Shown here: one piece after another, positions 12,150 to 24,265 of the stretch | Layout: each line of letters starts with the position of its first letter | Position numbering within the stretch: the first letter of the stretch is position 1 | From: Lepus europaeus | Taxonomy: Eukaryota > Chordata > Mammalia > Lagomorpha > Leporidae | Assembly (NCBI RefSeq): GCF_033115175.1 | Contig: NC_084838.1 | Coordinates: forward strand, 63,642,468 to 63,706,467 | Reading direction: 5' to 3' | Length of the DNA stretch: 64,000 nucleotides | The notes under the pieces: model-generated | Seen by the model: the letters and a program-made list of their open reading frames with translations, nothing else | The model's database searches: none | Told to the model about the DNA's origin: nothing | Program-made: the position numbers and the translations under genes

Positions 12150-13335
12150 AGTATAAGGAGAACATGTAGTAGTTGTCTTTCTGTGTCTGGGTTTTTTTTT
12201 TTTTTTTATGTCCTCAGTTCCATATATTTTGCTGCAAAGGTTAGGGTTGCATTCTTTATTAAAGCTGAATAATATTTTATTATGTATAATCACACTTTCT
12301 TGATCCATTTGTCTGATGATGGACACTTTCATTGTTTCCATGTTTAGGCTATTGTGAACAACACTGCTATAAGCAGGTTGGAAAAGGTATCCCTTTGATA
12401 AAATAAACTCTAATTTACATTACCACCAAGAAATATAAGAGTTCTTCCCCTACATGTTGACAGCATTTACTACTTTCTCCCTTTTTGATAATAGTCATTC
12501 TAATGGAATGAAGTAATAAGTCAATGTGGCTTTGATTTCCTTTTATCTGATTACTAGTGATATTGAGAATTTTTTCACACATTGGTTAACCATTACTTCT
12601 TCTTCCGAAAACTCTCTATTCAGGTTTCTTTGACCTTTTTTCTTAACTAGATTGATTGATTTTTTGTTGATAAGTTTTTTGAGTTTCTGGTGTATTAACC
12701 CTTTTCTGGGTAAGTAACTTACAAGTATTTTCTCTCATTCTGTTTAATGTTTCTTCATACTTGATAATCTCCTTTGCTTTGCAGAAGCTATTGATTTTGA
12801 TATAATCCTATTTGTCTGATTTTGCTTTTGTTGCCTGTATTTTTTGCATTTTATCTAAGAATTCCTCACTCACACCACCATCTTGAACTGTTTCCTCCAC
12901 ATTTTCTTTTAGTAATTTCATAGTTGTCAGTCTTAAATTTAGATAGTTGATCCATCTTGACTTGACTTTTGCATCTGCTGTGAGAAAAAGACGTATATGT
13001 ATACGTCTATCTTTGCCAATGTCATTTATTGAAAACACTCTTCCTTCTCCAGTTTATATTGTTGGCACTTTTGTCAAAATCATTTAGCTTTAGGTGCATG
13101 GATTAATTTCTTGGTTCTTTATTATGATCCATGGATCTATTGAACTATGTGCTTATTTTTATATCAATACCATGTTGTTTTAATTACTGTAGCTTTGTAG
13201 CATGCACCTAAAATAGTTATTTTAATGCCGGTTTCATTACCTACCCACTCCCATGATCACTTTAGCTTGTCTGAGTCATTTGTGATTGCTTATACATTTT
13301 AGAATCTTTTTTATCTAATTTTATCTGATTTTGAA
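12150..13335 (-). mobile_element. Old L1, antisense, ORF2 C-terminal part and 3' UTR
   Basis: Carries landmarks of an antisense mammalian L1: GGCTATTGTGAACAACACTG, the TTTGCTTTGCAGAAGC segment, TTTCATAGTTGTCAGTCTTA and CATGTTGTTTTAATTACTG. A minus frame at 12808-13038 is a degenerate ORF2 C-terminal remnant. Many stops and indels; no activity possible. A T-run at about 12191-12206 sits inside. Confidence 0.88.
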
Positions 13336-13464
13336 ACCACAAAATTGGATATTCCTTAACAAATAATAACATGGGAAATAAGACAAGAAAAAAATACATT
13401 AAAATGAAGTATGATAAAAGAAAGCATTTTCAGAAGGTAGAAATTACACACTTTGACTTGCTTC

Positions 13465-13797
13465 TTTTAGTAGTTATTTATTTGAAGGGGAGAGTGACAG
13501 ATAGACAGACACACACACACACACAGAGCGGGGAGTCTTCCATCCACTGATTCACTCCTCAAATGGCCACAATGGCCCAGGCTGGGCCAGGCCAAAGTCA
13601 GGAGTCCAAAGCTCCATCTGAGTTTCCCAGATGCAGACAGGGACCCAAGCACTTGTACCACCACCTCCTGCTTCACTAGGCACTTTAGCAGAAAGCTGGA
13701 ATGGAACTAAAGCAGCCAGGATTGAAACTCATACTCCAGTATGGGTACTGGCATTGTGGGGAACAGCTTAGATCTTTGCACCACAATGCCAGCCATC
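13465..13797 (-). mobile_element. CSINE, antisense
   Basis: TTATTTATTTGAAG edge, CA-repeat (13509-13524) in the purine stretch, body with CTTCCATCCACTGATTCACT, and the antisense head CACCACAATGCCAGCC. Flanks share CTTCTTT, weak support for a target duplication. Confidence 0.9.
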
Positions 13798-13827
13798 AGC
13801 TTCTTTAAAAACAAACACACAAAAAAT

Positions 13828-14111
13828 AAAAATCATTTATTTTTATCTTTGAAAGACAGAGTGACAGGGAAAGAGAGACAGAGAAAGGTAACGAAAAAGA
13901 TCTTGCATCTGCTGATTTACTCCCCAAAATTGGAGCAACAGGCTGAAGTCAAGAGCCTGGAACTCCGTCTGGGTTTCCCACATGGGTGGCAGAGGCCTAA
14001 GAACTTTGCCATCTTCCATTGCTTTCCAAGAAGCATTAGTAAGGACTTGATAAGAATCAGAGACAGAATCATAGGCAGTGGCTTAATGTGCTGTGACACA
14101 TGCCAGCCCCA
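13828..14111 (-). mobile_element. CSINE, antisense, old
   Basis: TTGAAAGACAGAGTGACAGG edge, diverged body (GGGTTTCCCACATGGGTGG) and the antisense head ending GCCAGCCCC. It lies directly after the preceding SINE in the same orientation, with about 30 A-rich bases between. Confidence 0.87.
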
Positions 14112-14174
14112 CACTTCAACATTGGTTTTAGGGTTCTAGATGTAATTCAATGAGATTGTCAAAAAAGGTGAGTC

Positions 14175-16661
14175 GGTGAAGTAACCAAGTGCCTCTGGTT
14201 GGTTGATGAGTTTATAATTTTAAACATGGCAACTTAAAGTCTTTTGTCATCCAGAGTTATATAGGATTTGCTGCTCATAAAACTAAAGCGTTGTTGGTTT
14301 TGTGTTTAGCTGTCCTCCTATAGGTTCCTATGGACTTTTTCCAGCCACCTCTATTGTATTCAGTACTTTGGGATGGCTCTGTAAACAGATGAAGCCAATA
14401 ATGTATTAACAGTACCAACTGAGAGAAAGTATGGTTAACTGAGGTTACTAAAAACAAAAAGCAATTCAAATCAATTGGCAATCTACAAAAAGAGTTAAAG
14501 ATTTTAAAAGCTATTATTAAAATTGCTATATTGGTCTATTATGTTATGTTATATGTGAGTACATATTGCATGTCTACATGGGAAAATTTTATTAAGAATT
14601 TTATTTTAATTGGCTTATAGGTAAGATTGCCCATCAATTTAAGCTGCTAAAATTAATCAAAGATACATTTTAATTCGTGTGACCTGAATCTGTGTATCAT
14701 ATGTTTTAGACTTGTTGGTAGAAAGAAACTAAAAACATTTTATATGGTTGTGCTTAAGTTTACTGGTTAAACAAACTACACCATGTTAGATATTTAAGAG
14801 GTGTTTTCAAATACATGATTCTTAAAATTTATAGAAGGCATTGGACCTTCTGGTAAATGTTTTCTTAAGTTGTTATCTAATGGTTGAAACTGTTTACTAA
14901 GTGTTCATGTGATATTGCTATTGTCAGCAAGCGATCTAGGACTTGCTCCCTCATTTCTCTATTCTAAGCCCAACTTGTTCTTTCATTTCTCTATTCTCTT
15001 CAAGGTAGGAAACTAATTCTATTATGAAGGAATCTGTAGGATGCACAATTTAATCTTTAGACCCTATAAAAGAGATGGCTAACATTTTTCTGTAATAGCA
15101 TAGCCAAAATAAGAGCTTAAATAATAATCTCATAGCTAGATTCACTTCGCCATCAGCGAAGTATACAGTAAGTAGAAAAAAATCTCCCTTTCAGACCAAA
15201 GGGAAAGAAAGTTTTAAAGTGAGAATATAATTTTCCTCATGGGCATTGTCTACCTTAGAAAAACTACTACAGAACATGCCTGTGACTATAGACTTGTAGT
15301 TCAGGCCACCGAAGATTAGAGATGGGATATGGGCACTCCCTTGACTTGCATCCTCTGGTCTGCTTTAACACAAACCAGGAGGAAAAGAAAGCTAGGCATC
15401 AGAAGAAATGGGTGGCAGGCCTATTAATGGCTGATCTGTACAGTGATCTGCCCTCAAGGAGACCCAACAGGCCAGTCCACTGCAGTGGCTTTCAATGTGG
15501 TAAGCCTGGGCTTCAGCAGAAGTCAGCTTGTGAAGAGCCCTGGCAGCTCTGCCAAGAGTTGGATCACTGGAAATGGACCTGCCCTGGAGTCGAAGGATGC
15601 CCAGGTCAGAGCCACAGATCTTATTGGCTCTAAGCTGAAAAGCCCTTCACTCAGCCCAACTTCCAAAGAGACCACTGTAGCTGAGGGGACGGCCAAGTAG
15701 GGTGAGCAACATTGCAGGTAGAACTGTAAATTTCTTGTTAGAGATGCCCCTTGCCTTTACCTGGCCAGCTCTCCTCCCAGGCCAGCCAAGTAATGAAAGT
15801 CAACAGAGTGCCTTCCCCTAGGATGTTCATACCTCCCTTAGGATATACCCCATGTGAAGAGATAGATATGTCTGGGCCTCTGAATTTACAAGGCCTAAAG
15901 CCCAACAGATTATTATCAAGCATATTCTGTCAGATTCTATTTGCCTCTCAATCAGAAAACTTAATTGTAGCTTAGACAGCACCTTTCTTAGCTCCTCTAA
16001 TAATGACTCTGTCCTTTGTTCTAGACCCTGTCTAGTGCACTTGGGCCTCATTCCTTTGTAATCATAACCTCTACTCTACCACCAATGGCTCCACTCCCAA
16101 CCTGTGTGTACTGATGGTCCTCTTCCCCACTTAATACTGTATAATTGTTCAGACCTGGTTAATGCCACTCTTAAGATCATTGGTTACTATCCTCACCCTG
16201 TCTTTTATGAACTTGTCTAAATATGATCAGAGTTGGCAAACTTGGAAGGCTTCCATTGCCTTAGCAACTCATGATGAGAGCCTATGGTGGTTACTGGCGC
16301 CATAAACTAGAGTGTCAATTTGTTGGGTCAACAACAGGAGTCACTGTGCACTTGCTTCTCATGTGGGATCTCTGCCCTTAATGTGCTGTGCATTGTGATT
16401 TAATGCTATAACTAGTACTGAAAGAGTATGTTTCACTTTGTGTTTCTATGTGGGTGCAAACTGTTGAAATCTTGACTTAATATATACTAAATTGACCTTC
16501 TGTATATAAAGATAATTAAAAATGAATCTTGATGTGAATGGAAGGGGAGAGGGAGTGGGAGAGGGGAGGGTTGCAGGTGGGTGGGAAGTTATGGGAGGGA
16601 GAAGCCATTTAATCCATAAGCTGTACATTGGAAATTTATATTCATTAAATAAAAGTTAAAA
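14175..16661 (+). mobile_element. L1, 5'-truncated 3' UTR copy B (longer)
   Basis: Perfect 14-bp target duplication AAAAAAGGTGAGTC at 14161-14174 and 16662-16675 fixes the limits, giving about 2.5 kb. From 14945 it matches 6809-8514 closely. The first 770 bases extend further 5' into the same L1 type; I see no ORF2 reading frame there, so this type may have a very long 3' UTR. G-rich tract at 16540-16607, then ATTAAATAAAAGTT and poly-A. Confidence 0.82.
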
Positions 16662-16675
16662 AAAAAAGGTGAGTC

Positions 16676-16938
16676 TGCAGAGGTATCTAAGTGGCTTGGT
16701 AGAAAGTATAAAACTATACAAAGTATTTTTTTTCCTAAGCACAGTGACAATGCTTATTCATTTTTAGTAAAAGATTAGTAAATTAAGTATATGTTAAGGG
16801 GCATCTCCAAAAGAAGAGATTAGGAGAGGAAGATATGAAGATTGTTTAAGGTTAAGTTACTCTTTTCAATTAGAATATAAGAGAGACTAAAAGGGTCATG
16901 AAAATGAAAAGATGAGGGGACAGATTAAAGCATGCACA
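16676..16938. other. Unassigned AT-rich sequence
   Basis: Flank of the L1 target site. Purine-rich from about 16800. No gene or repeat family recognised. Confidence 0.5.
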
Positions 16939-16940
16939 TA

Positions 16941-17005
16941 GGATAGGATAGGACGGGATAGGATAACATGGGATAGGATAGGATAACATAGGATAGCATA
17001 GCAAA
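16941..17005. repeat. (GGATA)n pentanucleotide microsatellite
   Basis: Imperfect tandem run of GGATA units interrupted by variants GGATAACAT and GGATAGCATA, decaying into AATAGA-rich sequence to about 17040. Open frames read across it on the minus strand are repeat-encoded and not genes. Confidence 0.9.
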
Positions 17006-17056
17006 GCACCAGATAGAATAGAAGAGAATAGATGAAATAAGAGTAAAAAAGAATGC

Positions 17057-17088
17057 AACCTAACCTAACATAACGTAACATAACATAC
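17057..17088. repeat. (TAACA/TAACC)n pentanucleotide repeat
   Basis: Short run of five-base units with CCTAA changing to CATAA, about 50 bases after the GGATA array. Confidence 0.8.
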
Positions 17089-18599
17089 ACCATAGAATAG
17101 CATTAGAACAATATATGATAGGTTGAATATAAGAATTGCCAGAGTGAAATAGTTGACCATGAATCCAAAGTTCCAAGGCTAAAAATTTCCAGACAGTAGC
17201 CCTTCTGGGAGAATGGAATATAATATAAATGATTATTTTTGATAAAAAAAGATACTGAGTTCTGCTCTGCCTATATGGAGTCTCAAGTACATATGGTCTA
17301 GTTTTATATAAATTGTCTATGACTGAAATCATAAATTATGTTTCAGTTTGTCCATGTTTATTGCCTTGGCTTTATTTTAGAACACAATGCTTTTATTGTG
17401 CTGAGTTGATTGATCTAGCAGTCATTGGGCCAGTTTTCCCAGAACCTATTACCCAATTAATGCCTTTCACTAGACCTTTTTCTCTCCATCAGCATTCGTT
17501 GAGCAATGAAGCACAAACATTGCATATGGTGCCTTTATTTTAATACACAAATATATACTGCTTTACTATTGTGTTCATTGTCTTTCATTACATGAAGACT
17601 GATTTGAATGAATTTTTGGCTGTAATTGAGAAAAGAATAAAATAAACTAGGTTTACCTACATTAATATTGTTTTATTCCTTTCTTTCTTGAATAATGTAA
17701 GCTATATATTTTAGAGAAAAGAAATATAATTCATTTTTAGAAATATGAATAATACTGTTAGGATTTATTTATTTTATATAATATTTTTAAATGCTGGTAG
17801 AAGGAAAAATATATCAGAAAGGAAAATACGTACTGTGAAAAGAGTGAATTTTCTAAGAAATTACCTTACATTTGAGACAACTTCATTTATTCCATCAAGG
17901 AACTAATGTGCTGCCCTGTCAGACAAGGTCTTTAAACCAATTATATAAGGTTAATTGTATAAATTAGCATAGCTAATATGATAGTAACAGCACTTAAGCA
18001 CCTGAATAATGAGTGTTACCTAACTGAATGCATGTAATTTATCTATTTTCATCTGTTAACAAAAGTAATAACCTTTTAAACAATGAATTTAATAACATTT
18101 ATTTATTTATAAGTATTCCATATTTAAAGAATGAAATACATATCATATGATTTGCCTTTTTATTTAAAATATTACCTATTTGAATAATGTTCTCGTAGAA
18201 CACGATACTTGAATATATTTCAAAAATAAAATTATTGTGCAGTGATCAAATAAGGTGCAGAGAGTAGGCCTTAAGAATAACACATCATATTTATAACTTT
18301 TTATATATTGTGTCTGTAGCAATGATTTACTTTTGCAAGTATTGTTTAAGTCTATAGTGTGCCATAAGAGGAATCCAAGGTAGTCTCCAGTTTTTCAGCC
18401 ACTTGCTATTTTGTGAACATGACATCTTCTCCATTGAATATGAATTTGGTGATATGCTTTTCCTCGGTTTCCCTTTTATTCTCTATTTTCAGCTATCACC
18501 ACCAATTGTTTCTTTTATTATTTCATTTTCTCTATGTCTGCATCATAATCCTACTCATTCTGCTCTTATTTCGGATTTTTAAAATCTGTGTTTAGCGGA
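17089..18599. other. AT-rich sequence, nothing recognised
   Basis: No SINE, L1 or coding signal recognised. Frames at 17060-17332 (minus) and 17313-17543 (plus) have no known domain. Confidence 0.55.
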
Positions 18600-18865
18600 T
18601 TCAATGAGTTTTGTAATACAATTCTAAGAACATAATGACATCCCCTCCTCCATCCCTTCTTCCCCTCCCCTTGTCTCTCTCCCACCCTCTTTCTTCTCCC
18701 TTTCTTTCTAGTACTTGAGATAACATATTCTAATTTACATTACAGTGAAGATGTTTAATACTTTTCCAAATAAGAAGTTTAACAAGTAAAGGTCAAAAAG
18801 ACTAGTTTTGTGGGAATAAAGACAATGGCTTAAACAATACTTGGCTGGAAAAATGACCATTTCAC
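18600..18865 (-). mobile_element. Old L1 3' UTR fragment, antisense
   Basis: Pyrimidine-rich tract (18640-18710) is the complement of an L1 purine-rich 3' UTR tract. It is followed by a segment similar in order to 45700-45890 (AACAAGTAAAGG; AAAGACAATGGCTTAAACAA), also an antisense L1 3' UTR. Divergence is high. Confidence 0.55.
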
Positions 18866-18883
18866 ACATATAACATAAATTTT

Positions 18884-19227
18884 TTAAAGTTTTTTGTTTG
18901 TTTGTTTGTTTGTTTGTTTTTTGAGAGGTAGAGTTACAGGCAGTGAGAGGGAGAGACAGAGAGAAAGGTCTTCCTTCCTTTGGCTCACTCCCTAAATGAC
19001 CACAATGGCCAGAGCTATGCGGATCCGAACCCAGGAGCCAGGCGTTTCCTCCCTGTCTCCTATGCAGGTTCAGGAGCCCAAGAACTTGGCCCATCCTCCA
19101 CTACCTTCCCAGGCCATAGCAGAGAGCTGGACTGGAAGAGGAGCAGCCAGGACTAGAACCGGCGCCCAAATGGGATGCAAGCGCCACAGGAGGAGGATTA
19201 ACCTACTGTGTCACAGCTCCAGCACCC
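18884..19227 (-). mobile_element. CSINE, antisense, full length
   Basis: The tail edge is a (GTTT)n run (18895-18920), then GTAGAGTTACAGGCAG, the reverse-complement body and the antisense head CACAGCTCCAGCACCC. TAAATTTT flanks both sides, a short likely target duplication. Confidence 0.93.
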
Positions 19228-21644
19228 AAGTAAATTTTAAAATAATCATATATCATAAAAACTATAGTAGTTTACCATTCTTAACCATTGGCTCGACAAA
19301 TGTATAAAACAAAATTTTACAAAGCTATATTTGCCACAATACTAATACACACACACATGTCTTTCTTTTTTGATTCTCCGTCTTTATGAGAGCAGAGGTA
19401 TTAATTTTTTGGAACCTGAATTCATTTCCTAATAGAACACCTCATTATAAATAATTCTCCAACTTTTTTTGCAAATATAAGGCTATGCTTTTATTTCTTT
19501 TATGTTATCAATCAGTATCTACCTTAAGTTATGGTTACTTGTCTAGACATTTATATCTTGCCTACAGTAATGATAATATGAAATATATTGATTACATTTC
19601 ATTCACTGTTGTGTTTCTTATCCCTGAAACTTTGACATGTTAAATTCTTAATAAAGAAGTCTTAAATGTTCTCAGTAGCAAATATTCATGGGCAAGGTAG
19701 AGTTACTGAATTGCAAATTAGAGCTTCTTAAATATAAAAAAGTGTTTTACATTAAATAAAGAACAATTAACAGTATCAAGAAAAATATTGAGGTAGATCT
19801 AGAGTAACTATCTACATTGTCACATATATATTCTAGACCTAATCAAGCCACCAAATCTATACAGCAGCTTAACTCTACCCTCCTGTCCTGCACATTCATA
19901 CACACTATTTAACTACATATTGTCTTATGTGAGCTCATCATTTTGATACCTTATGTATGAATATTTAGGTGGACTTATTTTTTATCCTGATCATTTTAAA
20001 GTTTTGAACATTATCTTTCTAAAATGCCATACACAAAAAACAGTCACAGTTTCCTAGACTGTTCTACCTTCTTTTTCATATGACATCAAATATTCTTTTT
20101 CTACTATGGTCTTGTTGCTCCCACTTAATAATCTCCATAATAAATCATCCCAGTTCTTTCTACTCTTCATATTGGATATTTTCAAGTTCTTTTTTTTTTT
20201 TTCAGTGATCATGCCAACCCAATTTTTATCTGTTCCTATTAATTATTCTGCCTAATAGATGCTACTATTTAGCAATTAAAGTATAAGAACAGCTTTGTTT
20301 AAAAACACACATGACACATTATAGACTTAAGAAAAAAACATAATAGAAAATTACTATTTTTTCTAATAAAATGATCAAGAGTGAATCTCAGCTTTTCGGT
20401 GCTTTTTCACTCTGAAGAAAAGCCAATGTCCATTTGCTCAAGACTTTCTATTAATGATATTTTTTCTTAGGGCAATTTATCCACAATATGTTGAGAAAAA
20501 GCAATTCTTGAAATTCTGCCTATTGAAAGCATTTTTCTCACCACTGCCTATCTATCATTAAGTAGGACTGTGATATAGCACTTGTTTTCTTTCAGTTCAT
20601 ATCATTTCATCGGCGGTGGTAGGGGGGCCCATCTACAAATCAGATCCAAAGTTTATTACTCCTCTATCACCTGGAAACAGAAACTTCTTATGAGCCCATG
20701 GCTATGTAAGAGAAAAGTCATTGATGTCTAGGTCACTTGTTGATATGTTTTTTCTTGTACCTTCTGGAACTGTTTGGTCCTGATTACGTACATATCTATA
20801 ACATAACACAATGAAACCTTATGAATTTGGCCATATCATTTATGTAACTCATTATAGCTAGTTAATTATGCAGTCTCTTAATATGCCTAATGATACTTTA
20901 TCATTATGACAAATTTATAAATTACTATAGGTTCATTCCTCATCATCTGGCATGCATTCATCATAATGGGAATCAATTATACTTGCAAAATTAAAATGAT
21001 GTCATCAATATTATGTAGCAGTATGACGTTGTGTAGAACAACAAAGCTATTGATGTTCATTCAGACTGTATTGTTCCAGGGGAAATAGAGGTAATCTTAT
21101 AGAGAAACAATAATGTGCACTGCTATCATCCTCACATAAAATGGACTTTGCGTGACCATTTTAATGTTGCCAATTAAGAAGAAGTCATTCCAAGGGCCAG
21201 AGACTCCAGAGACCGTTCCAGTACAGAAAACATATTTATCAAAGCGGTCACAACAGGAAATAATACTTGACTAGATTTACTGCATTGCACTATGTGTATT
21301 ATGTATATGTCTAGAGGGAGAATGAGAAACTTGTGAACTAAAGGGTGTTTACTGAGGTCCACAATCTGTGCGTCCTTTCAAGCTACGAATGCATTGAAAA
21401 TTTTAACAAGTTTTTGTAGGATGAGTTACTACTAATGATTTGTTAACTGGGAGAAAAACAGATTAAAGTTTCAACTTGGCCTATTGCTAACACCTCAGGT
21501 TAAAGGATTCTAAGTGTTGTTGTCCTATCTACATGTCAAAGTTCCAAGTAAATGATATTAATTTGTCTGTGCACTTACTGTATCTGATCTTGGATGTCTG
21601 TGTTAAGATTCCTTGTATCACCTGGTGCTCATAGGCCCCTTCTT
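19228..21644. other. AT-rich sequence without recognised repeats or genes
   Basis: 2.4 kb with no SINE and no recent L1. 20880-21160 looks less simple-sequence-like and could be a conserved noncoding segment, but that is a guess needing alignment. The 62-codon minus frame at 21174-21362 has no known domain. Confidence 0.5.
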
Positions 21645-22345
21645 TTTTTTTAGACTTTTATTTAATGAATATAAATTTCCAAAGTACAGCTTATGGATTA
21701 CAATGGCTTTCCCCCCATAACTTCCCTCCCATCCACAACCCTCCCCTTTCCCGCTCCCTCTCCCCTTCCATTCACATCGATTCATTTTCAATTCTCTTTA
21801 TATACAGAAGATCAGTTTAGTATATATTAAGTAAAGATTTCAACAGTTTGCCCCCACATAGCAACACAAAATGAAATATACTGTTGGAGTACTAGTTATA
21901 GCATTAAATCACAATGTACAGCACATTAAGGACAGAGATCCTACATTTTTTTAATTGATTAATTTTCTATGCAATTTCCAATTTAAAACCAAGTTTTTTT
22001 TTATTTTCAATTATCTTTATATACAGAAGATCGATTCAGTATATACTAAGTAAAGATTTCATCAGTTAGCACCCATACAGAAACACAAAGTGTAAAATAC
22101 TGTTTCAGTACTAGTTATAGCATTACTTCACATTGGACAACACATTAAGGACAGATCGCACATGAGACGTAAGTACACAGTGACTCCTGTTGTTGACTTC
22201 ACAATCTGACACTCTTGTTTATGGCGTCAGTAATCTCCCTAGGCTCTAGTCATGAGTTGCCAAGGCTATGGAAGCCTTTAGGGTTCGCCGACTTCGATCT
22301 TATTCAGACAGGGTCATAGTCAAAGTGGAAGGAGGACAGAAGAAC
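21645..22345 (-). mobile_element. L1 3' UTR, antisense (rabbit-type L1)
   Basis: Begins with poly-T and TTTATTTAATGAATATAAAT, C-rich tract at 21713-21768, and the ATCTTTATATACAGAAGATC motif twice. The part up to about 22340 matches the complement of 8050-8240 in L1 copy A. A 114-codon plus frame (22268-22612) starts in it but is on the noncoding side of the L1. The element may extend to about 22586, where GGCCCACTTTTT resembles GGCCCCTTCTTT at the left edge. Confidence 0.85.
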
Positions 22346-22955
22346 AACTCAGGACATCTGGTATCAGTGACAGCTCAGACCCTATATATAACAGACTTCA
22401 ACATGTCTGTATATTGCTCTTTCTCCCTAATATCATGGGGTCTCGCTGGAGGAAAGACAGAGAGACTTTACAGCATTCTCTCTCCTGGAATACAGTTTCC
22501 ACCTCTGTCAGTGTCCTTTGGGTCTGATAGAAGAACGGAATCTAAGAAATGGATGATCATGATTTTTCCTTGTGGCAGCCAATGGCCCACTTTTTACCAG
22601 GCCTACTTTTAATTTTTGAAATAACAAATTCAATAACATCACAGATGACAGCCTGTTTCACCTTTAAACCTACTCTCTCTAAACTTTGCCCTAAATAACC
22701 CTAGATTTGGTTAACTAATTTCCAATCAAAACTTCAAGTTGAGCACTGTAATTTGTCATTTAACACGGCTGGCCCATGTTAGCCCCAAATGTTTTTCTGT
22801 TTTTCTGATACTCATAAAAGTGTTGACATAAACATCTCAAGCATAATTTGTTTATCATTAACAGTTTTAACTTGCTTCCAAAGTTTTGCATACTATTCTA
22901 CTTAAAAGTGAAGCACATGGTATTTCCTCTCAACAATATTAAAACAAAACATTAC
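22346..22955. other. Unassigned sequence, possibly further L1
   Basis: 22346-22590 may be the 5' continuation of the neighbouring antisense L1. The remainder is AT-rich with no recognised feature. Confidence 0.4.
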
Positions 22956-22956
22956 A

Positions 22957-23300
22957 GGGATGGTGCTGTGGCACAATAGGTTAAAACCCCAGCCTGCAGC
23001 ACCAGCATCCCATATGGGCACAGTTTTGAGTCCCTACCGCCCCACTTCTGATCCAGCTCCCTGCAGATGTGCCTGGGAAGGTAGTGGAAGATGGCCCAAG
23101 TCTTTGGAATCTTCTATCCATGTGGGAGACTAAAGGAGGCTCCAGGATCCTGGCTTCGGATGGGCTCTGCTCTGGCTGTTGTGGCCATCTGGGGAGTGAA
23201 CCAGTGGATGGAAGACCTCTCTCTCTCTCTTTCTCTCTATGTCTCTGCCTCTCTCTGCAACTCTGTCTTTCAAATAAATAAAATCAATCTTAAAAGAAAA
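22957..23300 (+). mobile_element. CSINE, full length
   Basis: Head GGGATGGTGCTGTGGCACAA, body with GATGGCCCAAGTCTTTGG and GGGGAGTGAACCAGTGGAT, TC-rich stretch and an AAATAAATAAAA tail. The older GCTGTGGC-type head separates it from the young GCGCCGTGGC copies. Confidence 0.94.
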
Positions 23301-23604
23301 AGTTCACTGAAAATATAAAATCTCACTTAGAACACTAAATAATCCCTTAAGTATGTCTATAGTTTATACTTATGTAGAATAATCTAATTCAGAATGACAA
23401 GTAACAAATCATTATAAATACACAAATAGATATTTCACTGTAACTATCTGATTATGATAGCAAAATAGGTGTTAAAATAGTTTTTAAGATAAATTTTTCT
23501 TTTTAGTGAAATATTTTATTGGTGGGATATATATATATATATATATTTACACATTTCTTGGTGCATTTTAGAGTCATATCAATTATATTGTTTTATTGTA
23601 TTTT
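23301..23604. other. AT-rich spacer with (TA)n run
   Basis: Contains an AT dinucleotide run at 23528-23547. Nothing else recognised. Confidence 0.6.
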
Positions 23605-23913
23605 TTCTCTTATTTATTTAAAAGCCAGGCCAGTGTGGGGCAGGGAGAGGATGGTGGAGAGAGATCCTCTATCCTCTGGTTCTCTCCTCAAATGCCTCAA
23701 AAGCCAGGGCTGGATCAGACCCAAGATGGAAACCAGGAATTCAATCATGGTCTCCCACTTGGGTGGCAGGAATTACAATTACTTGAGCCACCACTGTTGC
23801 TTCATAGGATTTGCACTATTGGAAGTTGGAACTGGGAGGAGAATCAGGATTCAAACCCAAGCACTCCTGTATGGATGTGGCATGTTAACTCCTACATCAA
23901 ATGCCCACCTCTG
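23605..23913 (-). mobile_element. CSINE, antisense, old
   Basis: TCTTATTTATTTAAAAG edge, diverged reverse-complement body (GGTCTCCCACTTGGGTGG) and an end with CATCAAATGCCCACC, the ending seen in old copies such as 51901-51937. A 144-codon frame crosses it but is an accident of the SINE. Confidence 0.83.
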
Positions 23914-24003
23914 CTGCATTTTATTATGCTTCTTTTATTCTCTATCCCTTTAGCAATATCTTTTGATATACTCTCTCCTTGTGATTAATACAAGGTAATG
24001 GAG

Positions 24004-24265
24004 GAAAGGATGTAGCTTAGTTATTAAGATGCTTATGTACCATGTTGGAGTTCAGTTCCCAACTCTGGCCCCTGACTCCAACTTCCTTTTATTGCAGACT
24101 GGGAGGCTGTGTGGATGGCTCAGTGGGTTCTGGCCACTCCCATTGGAGACCTAGATTGTCATCCCATCTTGTGCACTTAGCCCTAGTCTTCACCCAGACC
24201 CAACTATTATGGCTCTTTCTCTCTGAAGTCTGTTTCTCCACCTCCCAAATTACCAATAAATAAGA
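24004..24265 (+). mobile_element. CSINE, old and partly deleted
   Basis: Head-like GTAGCTTAGTTATTAAGATG, then GACTCCAACTTCC, CATTGGAGACCTAGATTG and an AATAAATAAGAATAAA tail in CSINE order. Strongly diverged and shorter than full length; no target duplication found. Confidence 0.7.

Noticed and set aside
6809-16661. Segmental duplication linking 6809-8514 and 14945-16661
   Set aside because: Flanks differ and each copy has its own target duplication and poly-A, so these are two L1 insertions of the same type, not a duplicated segment.
16870-17093. Frames encoding repeated tyrosine/proline/serine words
   Set aside because: They are translations of the GGATA microsatellite.
22268-22612. 114-codon plus-strand frame
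   Set aside because: It begins on the noncoding strand of an antisense L1 3' UTR and has no recognisable domain.
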